A stretch of DNA of 64,000 nt from Selaginella moellendorffii (Eukaryota; Streptophyta; Lycopodiopsida; Selaginellales; Selaginellaceae): positions 161,299 to 225,298 of the forward strand of contig NW_003314342.1 of the NCBI RefSeq assembly GCF_000143415.4. The letters run 5' to 3'. Below are positions 45,694-55,430 of this stretch, in pieces (position 1 is the stretch's first letter; every line of letters starts with the position of its first letter). The notes beneath the pieces were generated by a model. The model was not told the origin of the DNA. It did not search any database and saw only the letters and a list, made by a program, of their open reading frames with translations. Both the position numbers and the translations under genes were made by a program.

Positions 45694-46430
45694 AGCCTCT
45701 GCTTTTAAGGGTAAGCGCAATTCTCAATTCAACTCGTAATCTCTATGAGTGCATTGCCAGGGTCTGGAAATAAGAATAAAAGACACCGGACGGTAACATG
45801 TTTGTGTGGAACAAATAAAATTTTTTTTTGTCTTTTTCTTTCTTTTTTTTCTTTTTTGCTTCATCTCGAGAGTTTTGAGCTCCCGTGGCAATACTTCCTC
45901 ATCGTCTAGCAACCTTTCTTCTTGGTTTACAAACTAGAAAATTAAGCTTTTTGGATCAATGGCTCATCTTCGTGTTGGGAATGGAACCCATGTTATGAGA
46001 CAACCACATGATTTGCAGCTGGAAGTAACTCGCATGATGAAGGCGGCTACGAACGCATTATCGAGCAACATCAGGTTCGAGATAGTCGGAGGACCTCTTT
46101 CTTTTCGATTCGGTGCCACAGATAATCACGCAAGTAGCAGGATGACTCATGCCTCGAGGTGAGACAATCGATGCTACTGGCTGATCGCAAATTGATCGAC
46201 CACGTGGTAGAAGTGATTCCAAACACTCCAGCCAAATTTTCATTAATATCATATATTAAATCGACAATAAGAGCTGAGGGTGTCTATATACTCGAGCAAC
46301 TATTGCCTGATAAATCTAACCAGAATTATATAACATTAAAATAGCATTAATAATGAAATTAACATTATATTATAGAGATATATGAGTGTATACTATTAAG
46401 TCGATGTGGAACGACGAAAAGCGTATTAGA

Positions 46431-46565
46431 AAACCAAATTGTCAATAAATCTGATCCTTCCCAAGACCAACCGATGAGCCACAAAGTTACCCACAAACAA
46501 TGCACGTGGAAACTTGCTTCGTCGCAAGGTGAGTATATAGATACCCCTCTCAGGAGAGGTTTCCA
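46431..46565 (+). promoter_or_regulatory. promoter of peptide gene C3
   Basis: CCAAATTGTCAATAAATCTG and ATCCTTCCCAAGACCAA, later AGGTGAGTATATAGATACCC and CCTCTCAGGAGAGG. The palindrome has one changed base in its loop. Confidence 0.65.
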
Positions 46566-46667
46566 CAATCTCTCTTCTAACAGATTCAGTGCTCAGAAGA
46601 TCTTCGAAGAAGCTCTCTAATGCTTATTTGGTTTCTTGTTCTTTTCGCTTGCAATAGCGGTCCAGCG

Positions 46668-46874
46668 ATGAGGAAGAGTCAGTTGGTTTGCCTTGGGCTT
46701 GTTGCCATGTTTGTGATGATGCTGGCCATGGGAGTGGAAGGGGGAGGAAAGGTTGCTGCCCAGCGCTGCCAGAGAGGGTGGTACTGGTATTACAATGGTT
46801 GTCATGACTGCCCGAAATGCTGGTATTCCAAAGCGGCTGGAGCTGGGCCAATGGCCGCTGCTGGAAAAACTTAG
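46668..46874 (+). CDS. subtype C peptide gene with frameshifted C-terminus (C3)
   Basis: 68 codons from the ATG homologous to the other copies (another in-frame ATG lies at 46620). Signal peptide and first module are normal (QRCQRGWYWYYNGC), but after CPKCWY about 29 bases are deleted relative to C4. The tail is thus read in another frame as SKAAGAGPMAAAGKT, losing the last module and its Cys pairs. Probably non-functional, although the truncated product could still be secreted. Confidence 0.55.
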   Translation: MRKSQLVCLGLVAMFVMMLAMGVEGGGKVAAQRCQRGWYWYYNGCHDCPKCWYSKAAGAGPMAAAGKT

Positions 46875-47024
46875 ATATCCGTAGTCATGCCAAAAGTCTA
46901 TCAACATCATAATTCGGAAGGTTTTGTTTGAATGATGTAAGATCCTCCTAAATCCTAATTAGGATAAAACGATTGTTTGTGATCTGTTTAATTTCATCTG
47001 GAGTAGATTCTTGTCTCCAGTCAC

Positions 47025-47420
47025 GGAGCTTTTCTTGCGTGGCAATTCTTTGGTTGTTATATAGCAAACAGAACAGCAAGAATTATGTTACTGATCTTTA
47101 AGTTTTTTGCGGTATTTGGCCAGCGCTGGTGTTCGGATAAGATAAGAATTGCCTGGTCTGCAAGCTCCAAAAACCGATCAAGCCAAGAGAATCTGGTGTA
47201 TGTGGTTTTGTCCTTTAAAGTCCACAGGAATGTACTAACACGAACGCATGTTGTACAAGAGATCAGGCCAAGTTGGAACAAACGTATTACTAAAAACTAT
47301 ATGATTTATCGAAAGAGTGAACAGAATTACATAGCTAGCCAATGGTCATATTTTTATTCTTTCGTTGGTCCAAGTCAAACAGTGTAAAAGTCTGTAAAGA
47401 AAAAAACACATTGGTGGCAA
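47025..47420. repeat. segment-end repeat block, copy 3
   Basis: Same block as 41330-41660, again running directly into glycosyltransferase remnants. No hairpin. Confidence 0.8.
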
Positions 47421-47429
47421 CACTGCTCT

Positions 47430-47870
47430 TCTCGACAAGCTCTCACAGCTCTACAGTCGCTTCCAACTGTAACAGCGTAAATTCCAGCACACCAGACTTT
47501 TCAAGGCCTGTGCGAATGCATTGAGAAAGAGGTCTCTGGAAACACCTGCAGTAACGAAGTAATTTAAGACTTTCGTGCGCTACCGTTTATGAGAAGCACA
47601 GCGAGCTCCATGAGCAGCAAAGGACCCCCTACAAACAAAGACATTGAGAAGATGGAAACAAAAACTAAGAGAGAAATACCTGTGAGAGTGAGCTCATGCG
47701 AGACAAGCACCACAATCCTTCCACGCATAAAATGTAGGCCATGGGAAGGAGTATCGCGCCGCTCCCTCACTCACCAAAAGAAGCCCTAGAAATCCAAATG
47801 CCGCGACCCCCGAGCTTGAGAAGCGATCGCAATCCCACCTTGCGCTTGATCGCTCCTATTCCCGTCTAAA
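47430..47870 (-). pseudogene. glycosyltransferase pseudogene 2, strongly deleted
   Basis: Minus-strand scraps of exon 5 and its flank (47430-47550) and of exons 2 and 1 (47585-47790, RDTPSHGLHFMRGRIVVLVS). Exons 3, 4, 6 and 7 are absent. It has lost more than pseudogene 1. Confidence 0.8.
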
Positions 47871-48181
47871 GAACAAAGAAAAAGATCTGCAATCCTGACC
47901 GTTCAAACTCAGCGTTGGCGATTATGCCAAGTGGCAACCGATTTTAACAAATGCAAACCTTAATTGAGTCTTTTCAAATGGTGGGCGCGAATTGTAATGA
48001 AAGACTTTGGCCTGGAGCCGCGCGGTCTTTGTATCTATCCACACACTCTCGACGCTATATAAACACCACATCTCTTACAATCCCCCACACTCTCTCTAGT
48101 GCTCCTTTGTTCTTTCGCTTTGGTTTGCTCTTTCTCTCTTCTCCAATTCCAATCAATCAATCAATCGATTGACCGATTGCT

Positions 48182-48415
48182 ATGGCAAGCAGCAAGACTC
48201 GATTGGTGTGCCTGGGCCTGGTTGTGATGTTTGTGATGCTCCTGGCGGTGGGAGTGGAGGTCGGGGGGATCACCAAGGCGGTGGCGCAGCGCTGCCGCAG
48301 GGGATGGTACTGGAATGGATCTCGCTGCGTGCAATGCAATTGGTACTGGTATGACAACGGCTGCCATCGATGCCAGCGTGGGTGGCGCTGGAATGGCAGC
48401 CGCTGCGTCAATTAA
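48182..48415 (+). CDS. secreted Cys/Trp-rich peptide, subtype A, 3 modules (A3)
   Basis: 77 codons, intact. Differs from A1 at a handful of residues (RRGWYWNGSRCVQC, DNGCHRC, ending CVN). Same Cys spacing C-x10-C-x2-C-x8-C-x2-C-x10-C and same signal peptide ending AVA before QRC. TATA box GCTATATAAACAC about 125 bases upstream. It has no intact glycosyltransferase partner, so its promoter must work alone. Confidence 0.8.
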   Translation: MASSKTRLVCLGLVVMFVMLLAVGVEVGGITKAVAQRCRRGWYWNGSRCVQCNWYWYDNGCHRCQRGWRWNGSRCVN

Positions 48416-49084
48416 GGAAAGTTTGTGAGTGATCTCTGGGGCCTGGAACCATGGGAGCGAATGTCGAATGGGTGAAGAAGTACATAGAATAAAACTGTGG
48501 CTTCGAAACGGGAATGTTTTGGAGTCCTTGTGTGAAATCTATTCCGATGTTCAGGCTCTGAGATTATCAATGATAAATATGGTGTGTTTTCTGGAAAGTG
48601 GTTGTCGCAGTGTAACGTTCGCAAAATGCATGCATTTTTAATATATAACTTTGCATGCGATTTCATATATTCAGCCAACAAACTTTCCAACTGTGCAGAG
48701 AATGACCAAGAAAATCTTAACATTGACGTACACTAAAATAGAAAGAAAGCCAAATATTGAGATTGAAGAACAGGTGGTTCTTCAGAAATCTGGAATCAAT
48801 CTATGCATGGATGTAAAGCGTCCAGCTTTCGGTAACATTATAAATGTAAACACAACAGTTCCAAAAGCAATATAAATAGCTAAGTGTTTTTGTTTTGTCA
48901 ATGAAAAGCTGTTTATTTTGTCCCGAGACTTTGCCATCCTAGTCTCGACGTGGAACTTAAAAGAAGATGCAAAAGCTCTGGCATGTGACACAGTAGTCAG
49001 GAGGCAAATTTGTCAACGAATCTGATCTCTTTTACAGACGAAGTCTAGCAGTTTTACCACATACGGCACAATTATACACACGGA

Positions 49085-49130
49085 AATTTGCTCGGTCGTT
49101 GCAAGGGACGTATATGAAACGCCCCTCTCA
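49085..49130 (+). promoter_or_regulatory. remnant core promoter of B3
   Basis: TTGCTCGGTCGTTGCAAGGG then ACGTATATGAAACGCCCCTC; the TATA box is weakened to GTATATGAA. Confidence 0.55.
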
Positions 49131-49144
49131 ATCGAGACGAAATC

Positions 49145-49323
49145 ATCATTCGTCTGGCTTGCCTTGGGCTTGTTGCCGTGTTTGTGTTGCTCCTGGTAAT
49201 GGGAGTGGACGTGGGAGGAATCGCAAACGCTGCTGCCCAGCGATGCCGGAGAGGGTGGACAAAGGTTGCCACCACTGCCGAAAGGGTTGGAGCTGGCGCA
49301 ACAATCGCTGCTGGAGAAACTGA
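49145..49323 (+). pseudogene. decayed subtype B peptide gene (B3)
   Basis: Aligns with B2 from ATTCGTCTGGCTTGCCTTGG onward. The start ATG is missing (the promoter is joined almost directly to the second part of the signal peptide), and about ten bases coding the first YWY are deleted, shifting the Cys region out of frame. Confidence 0.8.
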
Positions 49324-50337
49324 AGTCTCTGCTTTTAAGGGTAAGCGCAATTCTCAATTCAACTCGTAATCTCTATGAGTGCATTGCCAGGGTCTGGAAA
49401 CAAGAATAAAAGACACCGGACTGATGTTTGTATGGAACAAATAAAATATATTTTTGTGTTTCTCTTTTTTCTGTTTTTTGCTTCATCTCTGGAGACACTG
49501 AAACTTCAGGTTTTAAGGGGTAAGTGCAATTCTCAAATCAACTCGTAATTTCTATGATTTCATCATGCTGCACTGTCAGGGTCTGGAAACAAGAATAAAA
49601 GACACTTTGTATCTTGCAGCAATAATAACATACATATAAAACTTTGCTTCATCTCGAGAGTTGTGAGCTCGGGTGGAATTACTTCGCAAACTTTCTTTGT
49701 TTACAAACTAGAAGATTAAGCCTTTTAGATCAATGTCTCATCTTCGTGTTGGGAATGGAACCATGAGATAAAGCCACCTGATTTGCTTTACCGAGTAGAG
49801 CTTGCATGATGAAGCCGGCCACTGCATTATCGAGCAACATTGGGGGACCTCTTTCGTTTCGCTTGGGTGCCACAGATAATCACACAGGTAGCAGGATGAC
49901 TCATGCCTGGTATCACGAGAGACTTTGCATGATCCAAGTGGAAGGCATGCTTTCTATCTGCTGCGACCCAGCTCCTGCAAATTGATCGACCACATGGTAG
50001 AAGTGATTCCAAACACTCCAACATTATTAGTTGAAATTTCCATTAATATCACATACTAAATCGACAATAAGAGTTCAGGAACCTCTTGAGAGGGTGTCTA
50101 TATACTCGCAACCGAGAAAGCATTTCCCGATCTAACTCGTACTTTACAGCAGAAGCAGCAGGGGCGATGAGCAAGACCCTGATTTGTTGTTGCACCAAAA
50201 AGGTGCAGCAAATTGACTAACATTATATCAACGGCGCTCGTTTTGGAGCTTACTGCTACGACAGACTTTGTCAAGTCGTTGTGGAAGGACGAAAAGGTTA
50301 TTTTTCCGTATTATTGAGAGTACTACGTACTTAGAAA
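49324..50337. other. 3' flank of B3 and duplicated spacer
   Basis: Contains a second copy of the B 3' flank (GGTAAGTGCAATTCTCAAAT near 49520) and the spacer block shared with 39700-40000 and 45950-46190. No gene. Confidence 0.55.
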
Positions 50338-50500
50338 ATCAATTTGTCAACGGATCTGATCCTTCCCAAGACCAAGTCTAGCGAACGGCGCGCGTCAACC
50401 GATGGGACACAAAGTTATCCGCAAACAATGCACGCGGAAATTTGCTCGGTCGTTGCAAGGGCGAGTATATAGATACCCCTCTCAAGAGAGGGTTCCACAA
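50338..50500 (+). promoter_or_regulatory. promoter of peptide gene C4 (best-preserved example)
   Basis: In order: AATTTGTCAACGGATCTGAT, CCTTCCCAAGACCAAGTCTA, ACAAAGTTATCCGCAAACAA, GCTCGGTCGTTGCAAGGGCG, AGTATATAGATACC, then the palindrome CCTCTCAAGAGAGG. These blocks recur before C1, C3, B2, B3 and in the orphan at 40641. Confidence 0.7.
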
Positions 50501-50606
50501 TCTCTCTCCTGGCCATCATCCTGATTCAGTGCTCAAAGATCAGAAGAAGCTCTTTAATAGTTCTGATTTGGTTTCTTGTTCTTTTCGTCAGTCAAAGTAT
50601 ATAGCA

Positions 50607-50849
50607 ATGGCGATGAGCAAGACTCAGCTGGTTTGCCTTGGGCTTGTTTCCATGTTTGTGATGATGCTGGCCATGGGAGTGGACATGGGAGGAATCGCAA
50701 AGGTTGCTGCGCAGCGCTGTCCGATAGGGTGGTACTGGTATGACAATGGTTGTCACCCCTGCCTGAAAAACTGGTATTGGTATGGCGGAAGCTGCCACCG
50801 ATGCCAGAGCGGCTGGAGCTGGCGCAAAGGCCGCTGCTGGAGAAACTGA
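50607..50849 (+). CDS. secreted Cys/Trp-rich peptide, subtype C, 3 modules (C4)
   Basis: 80 codons, intact. Signal peptide about 1-35 (LGLVSMFVMMLAMGVDMGG, ending VAA); mature peptide of 45 residues starting QRC. Six Cys at exact spacing C-x10-C-x2-C-x10-C-x2-C-x10-C: IGWYWYDNGCHPC, KNWYWYGGSCHRC, SGWSWRKGRCWRN. It is the only fully regular C-type copy. ATG at 50607 was chosen because it follows the TATA box by about 140 bases and matches the homologous start. Confidence 0.8.
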   Translation: MAMSKTQLVCLGLVSMFVMMLAMGVDMGGIAKVAAQRCPIGWYWYDNGCHPCLKNWYWYGGSCHRCQSGWSWRKGRCWRN

Positions 50850-50954
50850 GGACTTTAAGCCCAAACACACCAAGTATAAAAAGATATGATGCGATGTAAA
50901 AATGTTGTTATTAAACTATTTAACTCATCTCGAGAGTTTACTTAGATTCTTGTC

Positions 50955-51420
50955 TCCAGGCACTGAGCTTTTCCTGGATGGCAGTTCTTTCGCTCCTTAT
51001 TTCATGTTGGTGTTGTTACGTAGCAAACGGAACAGCAAGAACAACAGATGCCGTAAACACAAAGATCAATTTACAGCATCAATTGTTGTCGTAGATCTAT
51101 ACCAGTCTTTTAGTTTTTTGGCGGTGTTTGGCCGGCGCTGGTGTTCGGATAAGATAGGAATTGCCTGGTCTGCAAGTTCCAAAACCCAACCTGATCAAGC
51201 CAAGAAGAAGCAATAATTTCGAGAGAGTCTAAAAGTAATGTATATGTTGTACCAGAGATCAGGCCAAGTTGTGTTGGAACAAACACAAAATTACTAAAAA
51301 TTACATGATTCATCCACAGAGTGAACAGAAGAACACGGCTAGCCATATTCTTATCAATATTTCTTCTTTCCATTGGTCCAAGTCAAGAGCCGCTCAAACA
51401 GAAACAAGAGTCTGTACAAA
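50955..51420. repeat. segment-end repeat block, copy 4
   Basis: Same block as the other three, with an imperfect form of the hairpin near 51044-51083. It runs into the promoter of the six-module gene rather than a glycosyltransferase remnant. Confidence 0.75.
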
Positions 51421-51504
51421 AATCTCCCTGTATATACCGTGTATACACCGTGGCCACAAGTCTATTATAATTGACTCTACATGTAATCTCTTCATACTTC
51501 TCGG

Positions 51505-51516
51505 CACTATAAATGC
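51505..51516 (+). promoter_or_regulatory. TATA box of the six-module peptide gene
   Basis: CACTATAAATGC. It overlaps the upstream in-frame ATG at 51513, so that ATG cannot be in the transcript and the start at 51630 is preferred. Confidence 0.6.
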
Positions 51517-51629
51517 CTCCTCGGCCTTCATTGGCATCATCCATCCCAGAAATCAAAGCTTCTCACAGCAAACTTCTCTCCAAAATCTTTCTCATCTCAC
51601 TCAACTCAATCAAGAAGAATTCTTCGCTA

Positions 51630-52001
51630 ATGGCAATGGTGGCGAGCTACTCTTCTCGCGTGGCCTTCATTGGAGTGGTAGTCGTGCTCCTCTTAATCGG
51701 CGTGGACGTTGGCAATGGCATCGCAAAGGCCCAGGCACAGAGCTGTCGGTCCGGTTGGCACTGGTCCGGTGGCAAGTGCATCCAATGCCCGGCCGGGTGG
51801 TACTGGTACAATAGCAGGTGTAACCAGTGCCTGTCCGGGTGGTACTGGTACAATGGCAAGTGCAACCAGTGCCAGTCCGGTTGGTACTGGTACAGTGGTA
51901 GCTGCCACCAGTGCCAGTCCGGTTGGTACTGGTACAACAACAGTTGCAACCGGTGCCCATTGGGGCGGAGCTGGACTGGTACTGGCTGCTCCAAGAACTG
52001 A
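51630..52001 (+). CDS. secreted Cys/Trp-rich peptide with 6 tandem modules (D)
   Basis: 123 codons, intronless. Signal peptide about 1-36 (VAFIGVVVVLLLIGVDVG, ending AQA); mature chain of 87 residues starting QSC. Six modules with 12 Cys at invariant spacing C-x10-C-x2: SGWHWSGGKCIQC, AGWYWYNSRCNQC, SGWYWYNGKCNQC, SGWYWYSGSCHQC, SGWYWYNNSCNRC and a closing LGRSWTGTGC. The 42-bp DNA repeats are very similar to each other, showing expansion by unequal crossover within the gene. The consistent 14-residue period could form a regular ladder of small disulphide loops displaying aromatic residues. Less Arg-rich than A and C types. Function unknown. Confidence 0.82.
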   Translation: MAMVASYSSRVAFIGVVVVLLLIGVDVGNGIAKAQAQSCRSGWHWSGGKCIQCPAGWYWYNSRCNQCLSGWYWYNGKCNQCQSGWYWYSGSCHQCQSGWYWYNNSCNRCPLGRSWTGTGCSKN

Positions 52002-52399
52002 GGAAGAAATTTACCATTATTCCACATGGTAAAAAGAGATTATATGGTGTGTGCTTTGTTCTTTGTTTGTGTGACTGGATTTCGTTTTTTTACTGTGTGT
52101 CGAAGTAAATAATGCCAAGGTTGTTTGGCAGAGTTTGATATCTTTTGTCTATTCGCTCTTTAAGAAATTTACCTTGTTTTATCCTTCGCGCTCTAAAGAC
52201 GTAGACGATATCTTGGTAAATATTTCCAGGGTTTTTCGATGATGCTCGTCGAGGAGCGCCACTGGGAATCCGCGCGGCGCGGCGCGGCGAGCTGGATGCG
52301 CCGGATCGAGCGCCAGCGATTGATTCCCGTGGAATGCAGGTCCCGGGAGCTCGATCGGCTAATGCTGCCGGCAACCCTAGGAGAGGGCGGTGATTTCAA

Positions 52400-54896
52400 A
52401 TGCGCTTCGCTCAATCATTCCACTCGAGAATCCTCCCGGCGATGAGCGGACACGATCGCAGATCTGGCGCCCAGGTGAGTGGAGTGAAAGCGAGTGCTAT
52501 CTAGCCTGGCGCGTCAAAGTACTCGCTTGTCGTCGTGCTCTCCTGCTGTAGGGTTGTGCGCAGTCCTTGGCGATGGCGCATCGTCGTAGCTTCCGGGACG
52601 CTATCGAAATTCTCAATGGTCTAATCACCAAGAAGCGTGGAGGAGGGGGAGCAGTGGTGGATTTGGATCGTTCGCCAAGCACCCACGATAGCAGCCGATG
52701 GGAGAACCATTTCCAGCTCGTTGCTGACCATCTAAAGGTACCATTTTTTCTTCGGTTTTTGGTTTCTTCTCGAGCTTTTTTTTTTCCTCCTTCAGTTGCT
52801 CGGGTTGGAGGAGCCAGTATCGAAATTAAGCGTAATTCATGTGGCTGGAACCAAGGGAAAGGTACTCAAAACCAGTTTCTTTCTTTTTGACGAGCCTAGT
52901 CTGTGACAGGGTTCTACTTGTGCATTTGTGGAGAGAATTTTGCGAGCGTCTGGTTTCCGGACTGCTCTTTTCACCTCGCCTCATTTGCTAGACATTAGAG
53001 AACGATTTAGATTGAACGGGTAAGTGTTGTGATGGCATTATCAAGTTTACAGTGTTCGTTTAAATCAGGGAGGAGGTCTCCGAGGAGACTTTTAACAAGT
53101 ATTTTTGGTGGTGTTGGGATCATCTCCAGGTTGGTTAACGCGATTTGTTCTTTTTATTTTGTAATTGATAGGCAAATGCAGGCAAATGAGGCCGAGCAGG
53201 GGCTCCCTATGCCACGTCTCTTTCGGTTCCTCACAATTTTGGCATTCAAGATGTTTACGTCGGAGGATGTGAGAAAACTAGACTATGTTTTTTAATATTG
53301 CTTTACGGCTTAACTCGTGACCAACAGGTTGACGTTGCTATCTTGGAAGTCGGTTTAGGAGGTCGCTGTGATGCAACCAATGTGGTAAGCAGCTCCGCTG
53401 CCGATGAAGTTGACTTGTCCTTTTGTTTCTCAGGTTCGAAATCCAGCCATCTGTGGAGTAGCATCACTCGGCTACGACCATATGGAGATTCTTGGTTTCC
53501 TTTTTTTAATATCATCGTTCGCTTGCTGACGTGCTCGTTTGTAGGAAACACACTCGCGGAAATTGCAACGGAGAAGGCTGGGATTTTCAAGGTACTTGTA
53601 TCTAGATTTATCTATTCTTCTTACGTCTTGGCACCGGTTGAAGGCAGGCGTACCAGCTGTTACAGTGCCACAGCCAGCTGAAGCATTGGAGGCTCTGAAG
53701 AAGCGTGCCTTGGAGCTAAATGTGGGCATTGTTTTTGTGTAAATCTAGGCCGAGCTGACGCATTCTTTGTGAGCAGATACCTTTGGAAATTGCTCCTCCT
53801 CTGGAAACTTATAATCTGGGAGACTTAAAGCTTGGACTGCAAGGAGAGCATCAACGGACCAATGCTGCTCTTGCCGTGAGGCTTTGCAGAGGCTGGGCGG
53901 AGAGATCCGATCACCAAGAGCACAAAGCAATCCTGAACGAGGTAAGCGTTTTAATTGTTCTTTTCTACTTGAGCTCCTTTTCTCGTTGCGAAGGCTCTTG
54001 AGCAAGGTCGTTTACCTGATTCATACATTAAGGGGCTCGTTGAAGTGCGGTGGGCAGGAAGAGCAGAGATTGTCCGTGAGAAGAAGCTAAGCTTCTACCT
54101 GGACGGGGCTCATAGCCCAGAAAGTATGGAAGCCTGTGCTAAGTGGTTTTCTTCCGCTGCTAGAGCCGACAACATCCACAAAGAGAATGAAGAAATATCG
54201 GCATTCGATATTAAGCAGTTTTACACACCAACTTCGAACTCTAGACAGGTGAATTTTGTTGAGTTGGCTAACGATATCAGCGTTATTTGTCTGTGTAGAT
54301 CTTACTCTTCAATTGCATGCCCAAGCGCGATCCCAACCTTCTATTCCCACCCTTGCTAGATATCTGCAAACAACAAGGTTTTTCGACTTGTTGAAGCAAA
54401 GCTCTTTGGCTGAAAGTTCATGTTTCTTGTTTGTAGATATTTCACTCGAGCTGGCGATATTCGTACCCCCGTACTCGAGCTACACGTCAATTGACAACAC
54501 TCACGATTCTCCCGTTGATCCAGATCTCTCGTGGCAAAAGGTGTTACAGCAGCACTGGGAGTCCTTCAAGGAGAAAGGTAAAATATCGAGCTAGTTTTCC
54601 AACTGGAACTGCTTGCGAATTATCTTGCAGATTCGAAAGCCGAAGACTATCGTCGAGAGTTTCTTTCCGGCCTGGAAAACGGCTATAGCTCATGCCATTT
54701 TGGAGTTTCCAGTGCAGTGATGCCATCGCTACCAGCAGCCATTGATTGGCTGCGCTTTTGCTCAGCTCGCCATCCAAATCTTCATCTCCAGGTACTTGGT
54801 GAAAACTCTTTATGGCGTAAGCGGTTGTTTCTCTCTCAGGTTTTGGTGACTGGTTCTTTGTATTTGGTTGGCGATGTTTTGCGGCTGCTCAAGTAA
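52400..54896 (+). CDS. FPGS: folylpolyglutamate synthase, 16 exons
   Basis: Model of 561 codons: 52400-52474, 52552-52737, 52796-52861, 52910-53019, 53069-53129, 53182-53268, 53328-53384, 53434-53494, 53545-53591, 53644-53721, 53777-53941, 53994-54248, 54299-54377, 54437-54577, 54631-54791, 54840-54896, all GT-AG and in frame. The enzyme adds gamma-linked glutamates to folates using ATP, retaining them in the cell and organelles. Seen: P-loop [11 protein letters not shown] (about 101-111), [71 protein letters not shown], and [19 protein letters not shown] in the Mur-ligase C-terminal domain. It ends [18 protein letters not shown], the typical family C-terminus. An in-frame stop precedes ATG 52400; the N-terminus [20 protein letters not shown] looks like an organelle-targeting peptide. 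ATG 52573 could serve as a cytosolic start. Confidence 0.93.
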
Positions 54897-55084
54897 AAGC
54901 TTGGTGCCTGAAAGATTCCACGTTTGATGGCCAATCTCACCCGTTGGATCACACTTCCCATATGTTGATAACCCTGGAGGATTTGGTAGCATACAATTTC
55001 AACTGGAACCTGCAGAGGTTCTCGGTCCGCGAGGATGATGTGTTCTAAATTCCATTCTCTCATCACACTAATCTTTTTATAAGA

Positions 55085-55430
55085 AAGTCTTTCAAGCTGT
55101 TCTCACTTGTTGCATTTCTTCTTGTGGTTTTCGTTGGCTTCTTAAGTTGTGCTAGTGATAATTGTGATGGCTCTTTTTCTTGTGGTTCTGCAATGTCAAG
55201 TTACACCGATGGAACTATTTACAATGGATATACTTCTCTCGTTTCTGGTCACTGTACTGCCATCTTCACTTGTAGTGGAGCCTATCACAAGCAACAATTC
55301 CCTACACGTTTATAATAATCAGCCTAGTGAAAAATGTGGGAGTCATGTATTTTGTAAGTGCCAGGCTACCCTCAACTATTCTGGAAATTGCAGAGACTCT
55401 GGGAATCCTAACTATGTCTCAAACTAAAGT
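55085..55430 (+). pseudogene. possible decayed small secreted Cys-rich protein gene
   Basis: One frame reads a hydrophobic stretch (FKLFSLVAFLLVVFVGFLS) then CASDNCDGSFSCGS and YTSLVSGHCTAIFTCSGAY before a stop. Just beyond, another frame continues Cys-rich (KCGSHVFCKCQATLNYSGNC). No ATG begins the hydrophobic stretch in frame. It is not related to the WYW family by motif. Could be a frameshifted relic, or exons joined by an intron I could not define. Confidence 0.3.

Noticed and set aside
51513-51629. Upstream in-frame ATG of the six-module peptide gene
   Set aside because: It overlaps the TATA box, and the extension (MPPRPSLASSIPE...) would precede a complete signal peptide.
38382-52001. 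CRISPR-like or satellite explanation for the repeated segments
   Set aside because: Repeats are kilobase-scale segmental copies with genes, not short direct repeats with unique spacers, and the organism is a plant.
52239-52445. 68-codon frame just upstream of FPGS
   Set aside because: It overlaps the FPGS first exon in another frame, has no recognisable motif and ends before any splice that could join the enzyme frame.
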